Positions 34,480 to 45,347 of a DNA stretch of 64,000 nucleotides are shown in pieces (the first letter of the stretch is position 1; every line of letters starts with the position of its first letter). The position numbers and the translations under genes were made by a program. The notes under the pieces were generated by a model. It did no database searches. It worked only from the letters and a program-made list of their open reading frames with translations, and was not told the origin of the DNA. The DNA comes from Gongronella butleri (Eukaryota > Mucoromycota > Mucoromycetes > Mucorales > Cunninghamellaceae): NCBI GenBank assembly GCA_025201375.1, contig JAIWZP010000005.1, positions 558,001 to 622,000 on the forward strand. Direction: 5' to 3'.

Positions 34480-35945
34480 GTTCTCTTTCTACATGCGCAC
34501 ATTCCTCGAGTCAAACGAAATTCTCAATTCAACGGGTCCTATATTTGAGTTAGAGGGTGCTGAACACAAAAAGCCGGTGATGTCAATTTTTTTCAGAAAT
34601 CGCTCAGTCCTGAGAAAATGCATTTTTCAAAAATTCAAAGCCATATCGGGATCAAAACGACTCCTAAAGGCTAACTCGCCGAGAACTCGAAGCGATGTCG
34701 CAAACCCACAAGCGCTTTTACCGCATTTGTCCGCTGATTCATTTGAGGTGACTCGCGTGTCGGGGCGTTCAGCCGTTGCCGCGGTACGAGATCAAATGGT
34801 GGTGATTTTACCCCTTTACGCCTATAAAACTGGCACTTTCTCAGAAACTCGCTCATCTGGTCCCAAATTTGGACCAGTTGATGATAGACCCAGTTCTTCG
34901 ATGTTGTTACGTTTTTTTCGCAAATCGGATCACTCAGTCTCGAAAAAATCTCGAGATTCGTGTTTGCTAGTGACAAATAATATTTTACGCGTTCTTCCCG
35001 ATGAACTTGAACATCTGGTTCCAAATTTAGACCAGTGGATACTCGGGCCAAAACTTCAATTATTCCAAGATTTTTCGCAAATCGGATCACTCAGGATTGA
35101 GAAATCTCGAGATTCGTGTTTACTAGTTCGCGTTTTTCGTGTTTCGGGATAAAATTCAGTAATGCTTGGATACGGTGGGGAGGGCAAAGCCACGACGACT
35201 TTGATATTTTGGGGGCGTGTGTTCAAAAAAAGCGGGTATCATATCATAGAGGTCTATGAGAGAGGGTTGTAGTGAACTCCCCCGAAAAGCCGATTTTCAG
35301 CAATGCGAATATTAAACACTGCAACGCATGAGTAGATGGTCTGGAAAACTGGTTGATTTGGACATTTCGTTGCGTCTTTTTTCAACATGGAGTTGAAAAC
35401 CAGAAGTGGGTTGAGTTGTTGTGCAGATGAATCCAAAATATCGATATTTTCACAAATTCAGCGGTGGGCTCTCGAAATATTTCGTGAATCGGGATGAAAT
35501 AGGCACCATTCGAAAGCTACACGCTCGGACGTCATTCCTGGAATGTTTGTTTGGCTGATGCGTGTGACCTTTGTACGCTTGTGAAAGCCGTTCAATTCAA
35601 ACATTACAAAAATTTTCAGCCTCGATGTTCTCGGCAACGGATTATGATAGACAACACACAGCGCTTTGAACGTGTCGAAAGCACCTCTTGTATCTCCATC
35701 GAATGAGACCAGTTTCATCGATGGATGACTAAAACTCGCAGAGAAAATTCACTTTTTCATCAAAATTTTTGATCGCGATTTGCTCGACAACGGTCTAATA
35801 AGCGTGTGCTTTTTATTCCAGTTTTACTAGCAAATAAGGGGGCAAAGCACCTAATGGGATGACCTGCGGCGCGCTAGCTCCGGTTTTAACTTTTTTGCAT
35901 CGGTCATTTCACCAGGCTGCAAGCCCTCAAACGATAAAATGAATA
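34480..35945 (+). repeat. Dispersed repeat copy R3 (units C then B)
   Basis: Unit C (about 34480-35155) aligns with 53880-54340; unit B (about 35160-35945) aligns with 27115-27935 and 54380-55075. Unit C itself contains an internal duplication: ATCGGATCACTCAG ... TCTCGAGATTCGTGTTT occurs near 34922-34965 and again near 35084-35125. A 219-residue open frame (34493-35152) runs through this copy of C. This copy lacks the TACTGTA-rich insertions seen in R2 and R4. Confidence 0.85.
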
Positions 35946-36134
35946 TCATACTCTAATCAACAACGTGCCCTATACATTGTGATGCACGCACAAGAGAATA
36001 ATCGGGAAACAAATTGCGTCCGTCAAAACTCAAAAGTGTTGAAAATAAAGATAGGAGATAGGACGCGGTAAGAATTTTGTAGATTTCCGCTCTCCAAATG
36101 AATCAAGACGTGTTTTTTGATCATGATCATTTCC

Positions 36135-38279
36135 TCATTTTTTATTGCACGTACTGCTCAAATTGCAATTAGCCCATTGGCCATTGTCGTATTCAAAATG
36201 CAGGACCCTTTGGCACACAATGGCAAGGATCTTGCTTTTGCGCCACTTGCGTGCATCTTTGAGCTTGGACTTGGTAAATGGCCATGGCGTGTTCACGCAG
36301 GTCAATTCTTTTTGCGATTTCATGAGCGTGTCAATCATCCATCCGCTGTAAGGCTGTCCATGAGCCTCCACTCGGCTGTTGGCGGAGCCACGAATTGCAA
36401 ATGCATGACATGTGTGGTCTGCGTCGTATGGTGGTGCTGCCTGCTGCTGGCCATCAGAAGAAGCAGTGGATGATCGAGGGGAATTGCTTGATTTTGTCGG
36501 TGTCGATTGAAGCACGACCAATTGTGATGGGATATGATTGTTGTTCCAGCAAATGGCCGCGATACTCAGCGTCTTGAGATGTGAAAAGGGCAATGGCAAC
36601 CAGACGACCTTGTCCCTGGAGTCCGAAAGAGCGTTAAATGCCACCAGTGTATCGACGCGCTGCTGCAAGGACGGATGGTTTGACGTGGCATCTTGAATTT
36701 GGCTCTTTTCTTGATCGTCCATGTCAGCACCCGCATTAAACATGACCACTTTATTCAAATGGAGATGTTCAAGACGACGGCACCGCGCCGACAGGTACGT
36801 AAGCGAGTCGCGTGTGTCCAAGAGAAACACATAGCTTAGGCTGCACGAGACCAATGGATGCAACGCCATTTTTTCTGAAACTGTTGCTTGATGTGGATCA
36901 AGAGGATGCTGTACGATGTGATGCTGGCCCGCATTGGCGCCAATGGACAGGCCGTCCATGGTGAGGTGGGTCAAATGAGGCAGACAATCCAAAAGCACGT
37001 CCATGGAAAAATGGCCTTGCTTGAATGCGCGCGTGACAGCCAGCAGGCGACCCGGGTAGCGCCACGATTGATCATCGGTGCCGTTGGACCGCAACACAAT
37101 GTTATGTTCAATTCGTACGTGTGTGATGGTGGCAAAATGAGGGGCTAATTGCGCAAAAAAGAAGTTTTGCCAGGTCCTTGAGTCTGGCGGCCGTGGCGTC
37201 GCTGTCAGGCAGTCCACGAGCTCCACACGTCGCAGCGTCTGCTTACTTGCTGAGAAGAGAATGTGCCGGATCACTGGTGCCAAGTGCATGTCGTTCAAGT
37301 TCACGTCGGTCAGGCCAACAAAGGCACGCGCAGATGCTAATGCCACCAATTCTTGCTTTTGCAAAAAATCGCGCAAAAGCGCGTTGTCGTCATCCCATCC
37401 ACCCTCAAATAAAGGTGAATACGGAGGCTGGGCATAGTTGTATCGGTGCTGTTGGAGGCGGAGGCGCTTTACACGAGGAAACATGGACTGAACACGCATC
37501 AAAAACAGAGCGGCATCCAGCGTATTCATGGTCAAGATGAGCTCGAGAGCGGTAAGTGGATGATCCGGTGCTGCGGCAAGGTCAATGGGTGGCGCAGGCG
37601 GCATTAAGGCCGAGTGCGCGGTGAGATCATTGGACACATGGATTCCCAACTGGCGCAGATTATGGCAGTGGGAGCGAACCCAATCCAAGATGGGCGGCTT
37701 GAGTGCTACGTGCCATTCGAGACTCAATTGCTCAAGATTGCCAAGAAAAGGCAGTATGCCACACAATAGCATAGCATCGGGGCCTTCGTTAGACATGATT
37801 TTAAAGGCCGTCAATCGCGTAAACACGGTGCTAAAAAGCTGCTTCACGAGGGGGGCCACGGCGCGCTCCGTGTCGCGTGCATTGCGCGCCTTTGACTGAA
37901 TCGACTGCCCTGGTAGTGAGATTTTGCCGAATTGCCGCTCATTCACCCTCACGAGGATGTCCAGTGACATGGTCAACGACGCAAGGGACGTGCATCGTTC
38001 AAGCACATCGACCAGGACCGTGGCACTTGGCTCCCGTGTTTCGTACGAACGAAGATCGAGGTCGTGGACAACAGGTGCAATTGGATAAAAATCGGCCATT
38101 TTCTCTTGATGGTATCCAAAATTAAACACCACGGCGTGCAACATGGACCGTCTCATGACGCGGCTCAGCGCAGAGCATGTCAATCGGAACTCAGCAAGAT
38201 ATCTACACGATAAATGGCTGCCGATGGCCTGCAGCACTTCGGTTGGCAATTGCAGCAGCAAGCAATGACCATCTGTCAT
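36135..38279 (-). CDS. F-box protein with LRR-like body, paralogue 1
   Basis: A single exon of 714 aa. The F-box is at the N-terminus (LLQLPTEVLQAIGSHLSC..EFRLTCSALSRV, residues 8-45), which would bind Skp1 in an SCF ubiquitin ligase. The rest has regularly spaced leucine-rich segments (for example LEQLSLEWHV, LTDVNLNDMHL, LTHLTMDGLSIGAN, LEHLHLNKVVM) typical of degenerate LRR substrate-binding domains. It is clearly paralogous along its whole length to the gene at 38480-40540. The target is unknown. Confidence 0.88.
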   Translation of the reverse strand: MTDGHCLLLQLPTEVLQAIGSHLSCRYLAEFRLTCSALSRVMRRSMLHAVVFNFGYHQEKMADFYPIAPVVHDLDLRSYETREPSATVLVDVLERCTSLASLTMSLDILVRVNERQFGKISLPGQSIQSKARNARDTERAVAPLVKQLFSTVFTRLTAFKIMSNEGPDAMLLCGILPFLGNLEQLSLEWHVALKPPILDWVRSHCHNLRQLGIHVSNDLTAHSALMPPAPPIDLAAAPDHPLTALELILTMNTLDAALFLMRVQSMFPRVKRLRLQQHRYNYAQPPYSPLFEGGWDDDNALLRDFLQKQELVALASARAFVGLTDVNLNDMHLAPVIRHILFSASKQTLRRVELVDCLTATPRPPDSRTWQNFFFAQLAPHFATITHVRIEHNIVLRSNGTDDQSWRYPGRLLAVTRAFKQGHFSMDVLLDCLPHLTHLTMDGLSIGANAGQHHIVQHPLDPHQATVSEKMALHPLVSCSLSYVFLLDTRDSLTYLSARCRRLEHLHLNKVVMFNAGADMDDQEKSQIQDATSNHPSLQQRVDTLVAFNALSDSRDKVVWLPLPFSHLKTLSIAAICWNNNHIPSQLVVLQSTPTKSSNSPRSSTASSDGQQQAAPPYDADHTCHAFAIRGSANSRVEAHGQPYSGWMIDTLMKSQKELTCVNTPWPFTKSKLKDARKWRKSKILAIVCQRVLHFEYDNGQWANCNLSSTCNKK

Positions 38280-38479
38280 TTATACTGAGGTATCAATAGA
38301 GAAGCGGGAGAGAGAGTGACAAAAAAATAAAAGGGTGGCGAGGAAAAAAAGAGAAAAAAGGGGCCTAAAAGAAAAGGTGACACGGCTTTTACAACATTTG
38401 GCGCAGTTTTGACCCAGAAAACACACAAAGTTGTGGTTACCATCATCAGCCACCTCCGTGCTTTTTTTTTTTTTTTGTT

Positions 38480-40540
38480 TTATTCAACGTGGGTAATTGA
38501 CAGATGGTCATTTTGCAATTTAAAATTCTGTACACTTTTACACACAATCGCAAAGATGCCTCCCTTATGCCATCGGCGCCCATCCTTGATCTCTGCCCTG
38601 GAAAAGCGCCATGGCGTGTCGCGGGACGTCAATTCCTTTTTTGAGAACAGGAGCGTGTCGACGATCAAGCCACTGAAAGGCTGACCGTGGGAAGAGATTG
38701 ATTCACCACCATTGCGTACTGAAAACGCGTCAATTGTATGATTTGGTTGATGCTGAGCGTCGTGCGTCTTCGGTGCGATTTGAAACACCGTCACGTGTGC
38801 GGGGCGTCGACGCAAATGGCTCAGAGGTTGCCAGACAGAAAGCGTTGTGAGACGCGAAAATGGCAGTGGCAGCCATGTCACATCATCCTGAGCCTCTGTT
38901 CGCTCATTAAACCTCTTTAGTGTGTTGATGCGCTGCAACAAGAGCTCATCCGTGGCATTGGATTCGCCGAGGTCGTCGAGGTCGTCGTCTTCCTGGTCAT
39001 CGCCGGTTGTGAAGAAGTTTGAGTCATCCAGGATCAAATGGGCAAGTCCAGGGCACCTTGACGACAAGTACAACAGCGTGTCGCGTGTGTCCAATATATA
39101 AACGCTTTGCAGCTTGCATAACACCAATGGATGCGGCCATTGTGTCGATTTTGGCTGGTGGCAGCGGCCATTGAGATAATGCTTCACCGTGTGCCGATCT
39201 CGTGCGTTGGCACCAAGTGACACGCCTTGCATTGTAAGGTGTGTGAGGCTGGGCAGCGCGTCCAGCAGCGCGTCCATTGAAAAATGGCCATTGTGGTAAG
39301 CGCACATGACACCAAGGCGATCGGACAACCGATATAAATCGTCGTATACTGGGACGCCATCAAATCTGTAGTACGGCACGTACTCGATGTGGATCGTAGT
39401 AAGTGTGCCAAAATGTGCGGCCAGACCATTAAAAAAGAGCGTTTGCCAAGTCATGGACGGAGCAGGCGGCGCCGTTGATGTGTAGCAATAGTCAAGGCGC
39501 GCATCACGCAGTGTCTGCTGGCTTGACGAAAATAGGATATGTTGCAAGACGGGCGCCAAATGCACATTATCCAAATGCACACTGGCAAGCGATGTAAAGG
39601 CTGGCGCGCATGCCAATTGCTGTATATCATGGTCGTCTATAAAATCGCGCAAAAGTCGCTCATCGGCGTTCCATTTACAAATGAAGGATTTTCCTAGGGT
39701 CGGGCACCTGCGAGTGGCTCGACTTTGCTCCAGAAATAAGGTCGACACGTTTGGGAAAAGCACGACCAATTTGACCAAAAATGCGGCGACGCCGATGGTG
39801 GGCATGATCACGGTGAGACGCAAGTTTCTGAGCGGATGATGCGACACCGTGTCGTTGGCATAGGCGCTAGAAGGAGGCAGCAAAGGCATTTTTTCGTGGG
39901 CGTCCAGGTCCACGGACACATGAATGTCAAGCGTGTGCAGCGTGCGGCAATGTTGGTGCAGCCAATCCATGATGGGCGGGTCGATAGCAATGTGTTTTGA
40001 AAGCATCAATGTGCCAAGGCCACCGAGATGCGGGATGAGGCCGCTCAGCAGCATTGGATCGACACGCTCATCATTGAGCAATTGTAGTGTCGACAGGCGT
40101 GTAAAAATGGTGTCAAACAGCAGCTCCATCAGAGGTGACAGCACTTCTTGGGAATCGGCCTCGCTCAATTGCTTTCTGTTCATTTGACTCAGCATGCTTA
40201 GCTGAATGGTCAAGGACGCGAGGGACGAACAGCGCTCAAACAAGCCCAACAGGTACATGGCGCATGGTAAACGCCAAAAGTACGAGCGATATGTGAGATC
40301 GTGCACAAAGGGCGCAATGGACGCAAAGATTTCCATCCGATGATCCTTTTTCAATTCTTCGCGGGTCTCGTCATAAACAAGAACGGCAAAAACCATGCGC
40401 ACCGCTACGGAATTCAACACAGAGCACGTCAATCGCAATTCGCACAAATCGCTTCGCGGTAATTTGATGGCAATGGCATTCAGTATCTCCGTCGGTAGCT
40501 GCAGAAGCGAGCAACGGGCATCAGGACATGGCGCAGACAT
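38480..40540 (-). CDS. F-box protein with LRR-like body, paralogue 2
   Basis: A single exon of 686 aa starting at MSAPCPDARC; the frame extends upstream through a poly-Phe stretch encoded by the T tract, which I exclude. The N-terminal F-box (LLQLPTEILNAIAIKL..ELRLTCSVLNSV) and the LRR-like body match the neighbouring paralogue block by block, including the ends (HGQPFSG..DTLL and GGIFAIVCKS). The two genes lie head to tail 200 bp apart, so they arose by tandem duplication. There is an acidic insert around EDDDLDDLGES that the other copy lacks. Confidence 0.88.
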   Translation of the reverse strand: MSAPCPDARCSLLQLPTEILNAIAIKLPRSDLCELRLTCSVLNSVAVRMVFAVLVYDETREELKKDHRMEIFASIAPFVHDLTYRSYFWRLPCAMYLLGLFERCSSLASLTIQLSMLSQMNRKQLSEADSQEVLSPLMELLFDTIFTRLSTLQLLNDERVDPMLLSGLIPHLGGLGTLMLSKHIAIDPPIMDWLHQHCRTLHTLDIHVSVDLDAHEKMPLLPPSSAYANDTVSHHPLRNLRLTVIMPTIGVAAFLVKLVVLFPNVSTLFLEQSRATRRCPTLGKSFICKWNADERLLRDFIDDHDIQQLACAPAFTSLASVHLDNVHLAPVLQHILFSSSQQTLRDARLDYCYTSTAPPAPSMTWQTLFFNGLAAHFGTLTTIHIEYVPYYRFDGVPVYDDLYRLSDRLGVMCAYHNGHFSMDALLDALPSLTHLTMQGVSLGANARDRHTVKHYLNGRCHQPKSTQWPHPLVLCKLQSVYILDTRDTLLYLSSRCPGLAHLILDDSNFFTTGDDQEDDDLDDLGESNATDELLLQRINTLKRFNERTEAQDDVTWLPLPFSRLTTLSVWQPLSHLRRRPAHVTVFQIAPKTHDAQHQPNHTIDAFSVRNGGESISSHGQPFSGLIVDTLLFSKKELTSRDTPWRFSRAEIKDGRRWHKGGIFAIVCKSVQNFKLQNDHLSITHVE

Positions 40541-41946
40541 GGGCGAGGCAAAAAAAAAAAAAAAAAAAAGGAACAAAAAAGGAACAAAAAAGAATGGAAA
40601 AGAAAGGAAAAGGAAGAAATGCGGCGCAAACTGGCTATGGAGAAGCCTTTTAAATTGGCTTCATATCGCGCAGCAAAGTTAAATCTCGTTTTTCCTCAAG
40701 GTAGTGTGGTTGTGCAATTGCCCGTTTTTTGCTTTTAAAATCTATTCATATTTGACGCAGTATAAGAAAGATGCTTTTATTTTGCCATTGGTACGCATCC
40801 TTGCGTTTTGCTACCCTGGAAAAAAGAAGTTCGGCGCGTCGTCACACGTTATCATATTTCCTCATTGCGACCAAGAAAAAATCGAATATCCTGCCTCTAC
40901 ATGTGGCTGGCTATGAGAAATGGTCTTTGAATTGTCAAAGCGCGTCATTCGCGTGATTTGCTTGCTGTTGAGCATTGCCGTTTGGATGCAAATTGAAACG
41001 CCACCGCCTCGTGCAAGAGGCAGCGAGTTTGACGCGTCAATTACCAAATTGAAAGCAGAGACGCGAAAACGGCTGCAAAACCCTTTCAAATCACTCCGAT
41101 GCTCTGATCGCTGCATTGAGCACTTTGAGATGATTGCAAGAGATCGTCAGCGGTTCATTGCCGTCGATTTGCATGGTATGATACAGCAGGGCTGGGAAGT
41201 GACCTCGGACGGAAAAGCATGACAAAAGAGACATGAAGAGACACAGGCAGCTACAAGCTTGTTTTTTAATTTCTACCTTTCACAGAATACTATCGCCATT
41301 TTTTTTAAAAAAACAATGTCGTATATAAAAGGGGGGATGAGTGGCACTAAATTTATACAATTTTGGTGAAAGGCGTCATTTCTCAACGAAAAAGCGCGTC
41401 AGAGATGCCAAATTGAAACCACACAAAAACAATCACCAGAGACGCGATATACGTCGAGGAATCGCGTGGGCGACGCGCTTTTAAAGAGCTAATGTCAAAA
41501 ATTGGTGAAACACGTCCTTTCTCCGCGAAAAAGTGCATTGAGATCTTAAATTAAACCCGACGCGTCTTACACCGCAACCTGTGCAGCGCACCTAAAATTC
41601 ACTTTGTGTGTGTTCAATTGTGATTTGCATGCAAACAATTTTAATTGGCGTTCTGAAAAAAAAAAATGTCTGTTTCTTGCCGATTCGGTGGACTTAAAAT
41701 TTCTATTATTTGATTGCTGTATGAAGAATTTGGAAGGGCTCTTGTGCGTGAAAGTGCTGGGGATAGGAACAGACATATTGGAACAGACGTATGGGAATAT
41801 CAAATCAACATATGATAGGCATGGCTAGTGGGTAATAAGGAGGCAATCGACGAGGAAGAGAAAAGGTAGTATAGCGCTAGGATAAAGTGGATCAATGGGT
41901 GGGGGGGGAAGGGGGGAGGGAAAACAAAAAAGAGGGGAAACACACC
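40541..41946. other. Spacer with possible relic of a third F-box copy
   Basis: Between 40700 and 41200, plus-strand DNA resembles the 3' parts of the two F-box genes (for example 40761-40830 against 38545-38610, sharing AAAGATGC, CCAT.GG..C..CATCCTTG and CCCTGGAAAA). On the minus strand this gives fragments like SHSQPH and NGKIKASF aligned to SHGQPF and HKGGIFAI, with stops in between. Farther on, a 60-bp block at 41360-41420 recurs at 41497-41557. No intact gene seen; the frame at 41604-41828 has no domain. Confidence 0.4.
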
Positions 41947-43270
41947 TCAATCATCATTGGCGCCATTCAGGGCACACATCCAAATGCGGGTTTTGTACGT
42001 TTTGAAGAGATCCCGCACTAATTCGCGAAAGTCAATGCGCTGATCCGCCTTGAAATAAAAGGTCAACTTGCGACGATCCCTACAAAAGAAGATTAAAAAA
42101 AAAAGAATCAGTTTTCATTGCTCACTTTTGTTCTTTTTTGAATTTCTCCTGTTTTTTTTTTTTTTTTTCTTCACGCGGAGTGCATACCATTGAAACTCGG
42201 CATTGATGACCTGCATGGGCAAGTCCTTTTGGATGATCTTGAAGCGGCAAAAAGCGAGTGCCATTTCCTCTTCTTTTTGCTTTGTTTCCATGGATTGGAT
42301 CTCGTCTTGCTCGGCGAGGCGGAAGAGGCGTTTGACGTGGCATTTGGCCAAGGACTCGGGGTCACTGGCATTAGCATTGGCGTTGGTAGGGGTGGTGGCG
42401 GCATTGGTGGGGTTTTGGGTGTCCATGATCTCGTTTGCAGTGGAAATACGCACAACTTTGCCAAGGTCGCGCCCACGGTCGGCCTCGACAAGGACGAGAT
42501 CGTGCAATTGGGGCGCGAGGGTGTCGTCTTGCATGATGTAGCAGATGTCGCGTCGGTTGGATTTGAATTCCACCGTGTAGAGCAGAGTGTTGCTGTCGAG
42601 AAAATGATGCAGAGGGATGCCCTTGCCCATGAGGACCGTCGTGCACCCAAACGCCGCCGCGTCGCCACTGGCGGTCATGGTGCGCCCGGGCGCAGGCGGC
42701 GAATAAAGTGCAAACGACGCGCGACCAGGTGATGCCACGTGCGCCTGCGGCCCGTGGGGCCCACCAAAATACTCATCAATTTGATCCCGCACACCTTTGT
42801 TGAGAATATGTTGCTGGTGGCGCGAGAATTGCGCGTCATCTTCACTTGTCGTCATCAATGGGCCAGCAACAGAATGGCGCCGCTCAGGGCTTAGGAACAA
42901 ACAAAAAAAAAATTGAAAAAAAAAGCGTGTGAGCGCAAATAAAATTCACTTTTTTTTGAAAAAAGAAAACCGTGTACCTTGCATACATAGGCCATGTGGC
43001 ATGCGACGAGAGCGACGAGCGGCGCGATTTTGACCAAATGGCGCGCAGCGGATCGTCAGGCTGGTGGAAAGGATCCCAATCGGCGTCTTCCTCGCCCTCA
43101 GACGTGGATGAAATGCTCCAAATGGACGACGCCATATCACTATTGCTTGTGGCACTTGGGCTCCAAATGGAGGACAAGGACAAACGAGGAGGCGGTAGCT
43201 TTTGACGCTTGGTAAAGTCAAGAAAGGGTTCCAGGGGCATAAACGGCGTGCTGTCGTGCTCGGTGCTCAT
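41947..43270 (-). CDS. PSP1 C-terminal-domain protein
   Basis: Three exons (43270-42978, 42889-42188, 42079-41947) give 375 aa. Residues 1-150 are disordered and Ser-rich. The C-terminal PSP1 domain is well preserved: [93 protein letters not shown]. Yeast PSP1 was found as a suppressor of DNA polymerase alpha mutations; proteins with this domain also occur in bacteria (YaaT) and kinetoplastids (RNA-linked). The exact molecular role is unsettled, so I give no symbol. A spacer loop rich in Asn/Ala/Thr ([17 protein letters not shown]) interrupts the domain. Confidence 0.93.
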
Positions 43271-43884
43271 AGAAAAAAAGAAAAAAAGGGGACAAGAAAA
43301 AGAGCAAAAAAGAACAGTGGGAGTAAACGTGAAAAAAAGGTAAAAATTGAGTGAGAGAGTGGGGGAAACTGGGAAAGAGAAAGGAGGTTGGCCCCCTCCC
43401 CTCAATAAAAAAGAGTTTTGGGCGTTTGAAATCGCTGGGTGGGAAAAAAAAAAATGGCGAGCTGGTGACACAGAGTCAATGCTTGTGCTGAAACATGAAA
43501 AAAAAGGGCCACTCCGCCTTGGTTTGAAGCGTCACTTGGCATGAAAAAGACACCAATGGCAAAAACATGGCCTTTTGCAAGCGACCTGCCATACCCAAAA
43601 GCCGTGTCGATGCGCGACATTTTGCTTGACAAGAGAGAAAGATATAAACGGGCGCAATGGGAGCAATGAAAGCAATGAAAAAGTGCGTGAGAGACGCGGT
43701 CCCTGCGCCAATTGTGGGGTGTTCTCTATTTTTTTCTCATCAATGCAAATTCACGCTGAATCAATTCTTGTGTCACCTGACAGGAAGCCTTTTTTTAATA
43801 AACTATGTGCAATTGGGGGGACAAAAAAAGAGAGGCGATTTGCCAAGGCAAAAGAGACAATTGAAAAAAAAAATCTGGGCCAAT
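43271..43884. other. Spacer between L3 and PSP1 genes
   Basis: Purine-rich on the plus strand up to about 43385, giving the PSP1-domain gene a pyrimidine-rich leader. No gene recognised. Confidence 0.5.
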
Positions 43885-45347
43885 TTACAGATCCTTCTTG
43901 AGAGTGCCCATGAATTGGTGCTTCTCGGCGGCATTCTGGAAGCGGCCATGGCCAAACTTGGAAGAGGTATCGATGAACTTGAGCGACACCTTCTCGAGAG
44001 CCGAGCGCTTGGTGTGGACTTGGAGAGACTTGCGGAAAGTGAGGACGCGCTTGCGAGAGCCGGCGACGCCACCCTTGACCATGACAAAGTCCTCGGTGAC
44101 CGAACCGTAGTGAGGGAAGCCACCCATGGGGGTGATTTGCTTCTCGGTGATGTCGTACTCGGTGGAGCCAGACTTGGGATCGGCGCCGTTGCCAATGCGG
44201 TAGATCTTCTTGTTGAGCTCCGTGCGGCGGTGGTAACCGCGCTGACCGGCGCGGGGCACAGAGTACATGACGCGCGAAGGATGCCAAGCACCAATACACG
44301 CGACCTTGCGGAGACCACGGTGAGTCTTGCGGGGAAGCTTCTTGGTGCCCCAACGGTGGGTGACACCCTCGAAACCGTGACCCTTGGTTGTGCCAATCAC
44401 GTCAATCATCTCATCCTGCTCAAACACAGCAGAAACAGCAACTTCCTTTTCAAAGTGCTCGCGCGCAAAGTCCACCTTGGCCGAAATATCGCCGCCATTC
44501 AGCTGAATCTCCATGATGTGCGCCTTTTTCTGTCCAATGTGCGCCTTGCCGACCTGCGTGTGCGCAAGAACACGCACCACAGAGCAGTACTTTTTGATGC
44601 GCTCCAATTCGCGCGTAATCTCCTTGGCACCATCCGCGTGCTTCTTGGCGTATTGCGTGAAAGCCTTCTTCTTGGAGCGGTACCAGTTCTTGTAGAAGCG
44701 ACGCTTGGCCTCCTCGGACAAGTGCTCGGCCCAGACAGTGGTCAAGGCACGGAGACCACGGGGAGAGGCAACATAGCCAACAACACCTGCAAAAAAAGGC
44801 AAAAAATGAAGAAAAAATGAGAAAAAATGGCACAAAATGACAACATGGCTCGTTTTGATGCAAATCAAATCTTACCAACAATGACCATGGGAGGCGTCTC
44901 GATGATGGTGACGGCCTCGACAATCTCCTTCTTGTTCATCTTGGAGCCGGGGCGCTCAAGGTCGCGAACAATGTGGGTCATGCCAGCCTTGTAGCCCATA
45001 AAGGCGGTCAAGTGGACAGGGCGGCTGGGGATATCCTTAGGGAAAGCCTTGACGCGGCCGCGGTGCGAGCGTGTGCGCTTACGGGGCGAGAAACCCAAGT
45101 GACCGTGGCGGGGAGCTTCGTACTTTCTATAAAAATGAAAAAAACGCGTAAGTCATTCATGCTGCCGCTTCGTGTCGAGTCATCCGTCGGCCAATGGACT
45201 GCAAAAAAGTCGTACCTGTGAGACTAGAGACAAAAAACAAATGAGCATCAAAGAAGAAGAGATGTAGAAATGGACGATGGATGGTCAAATCCCATGGTAT
45301 GGGACGGATGGATAGAAGGATGGATGGATGGATGCGAGGCTTACCAT
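43885..45347 (-). CDS. RPL3: Ribosomal protein L3 (uL3), cytosolic
   Basis: Four coding exons (45347-45345, 45223-45216, 45126-44876, 44786-43885) give 387 aa, the standard length. Exon 1 contributes only the ATG and exon 2 is an 8-nt microexon (TCTCACAG); together with exon 3 they recreate the universal start [12 protein letters not shown]. Downstream, [56 protein letters not shown] and [24 protein letters not shown] are diagnostic (each cut to short pieces here). L3 lies near the peptidyl-transferase centre and the histidine loop contains the family's modified His. Intron 1 holds an (ATCC)n microsatellite (45305-45335). The protein is very conserved, so the microexon model is secure. Confidence 0.97.

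Noticed and set aside
40920..41222. Plus-strand 100-residue frame with a hydrophobic start
   Set aside because: It lies antisense to the putative F-box relic and has no family match or leader tract; the minus-strand relic explains the sequence better.
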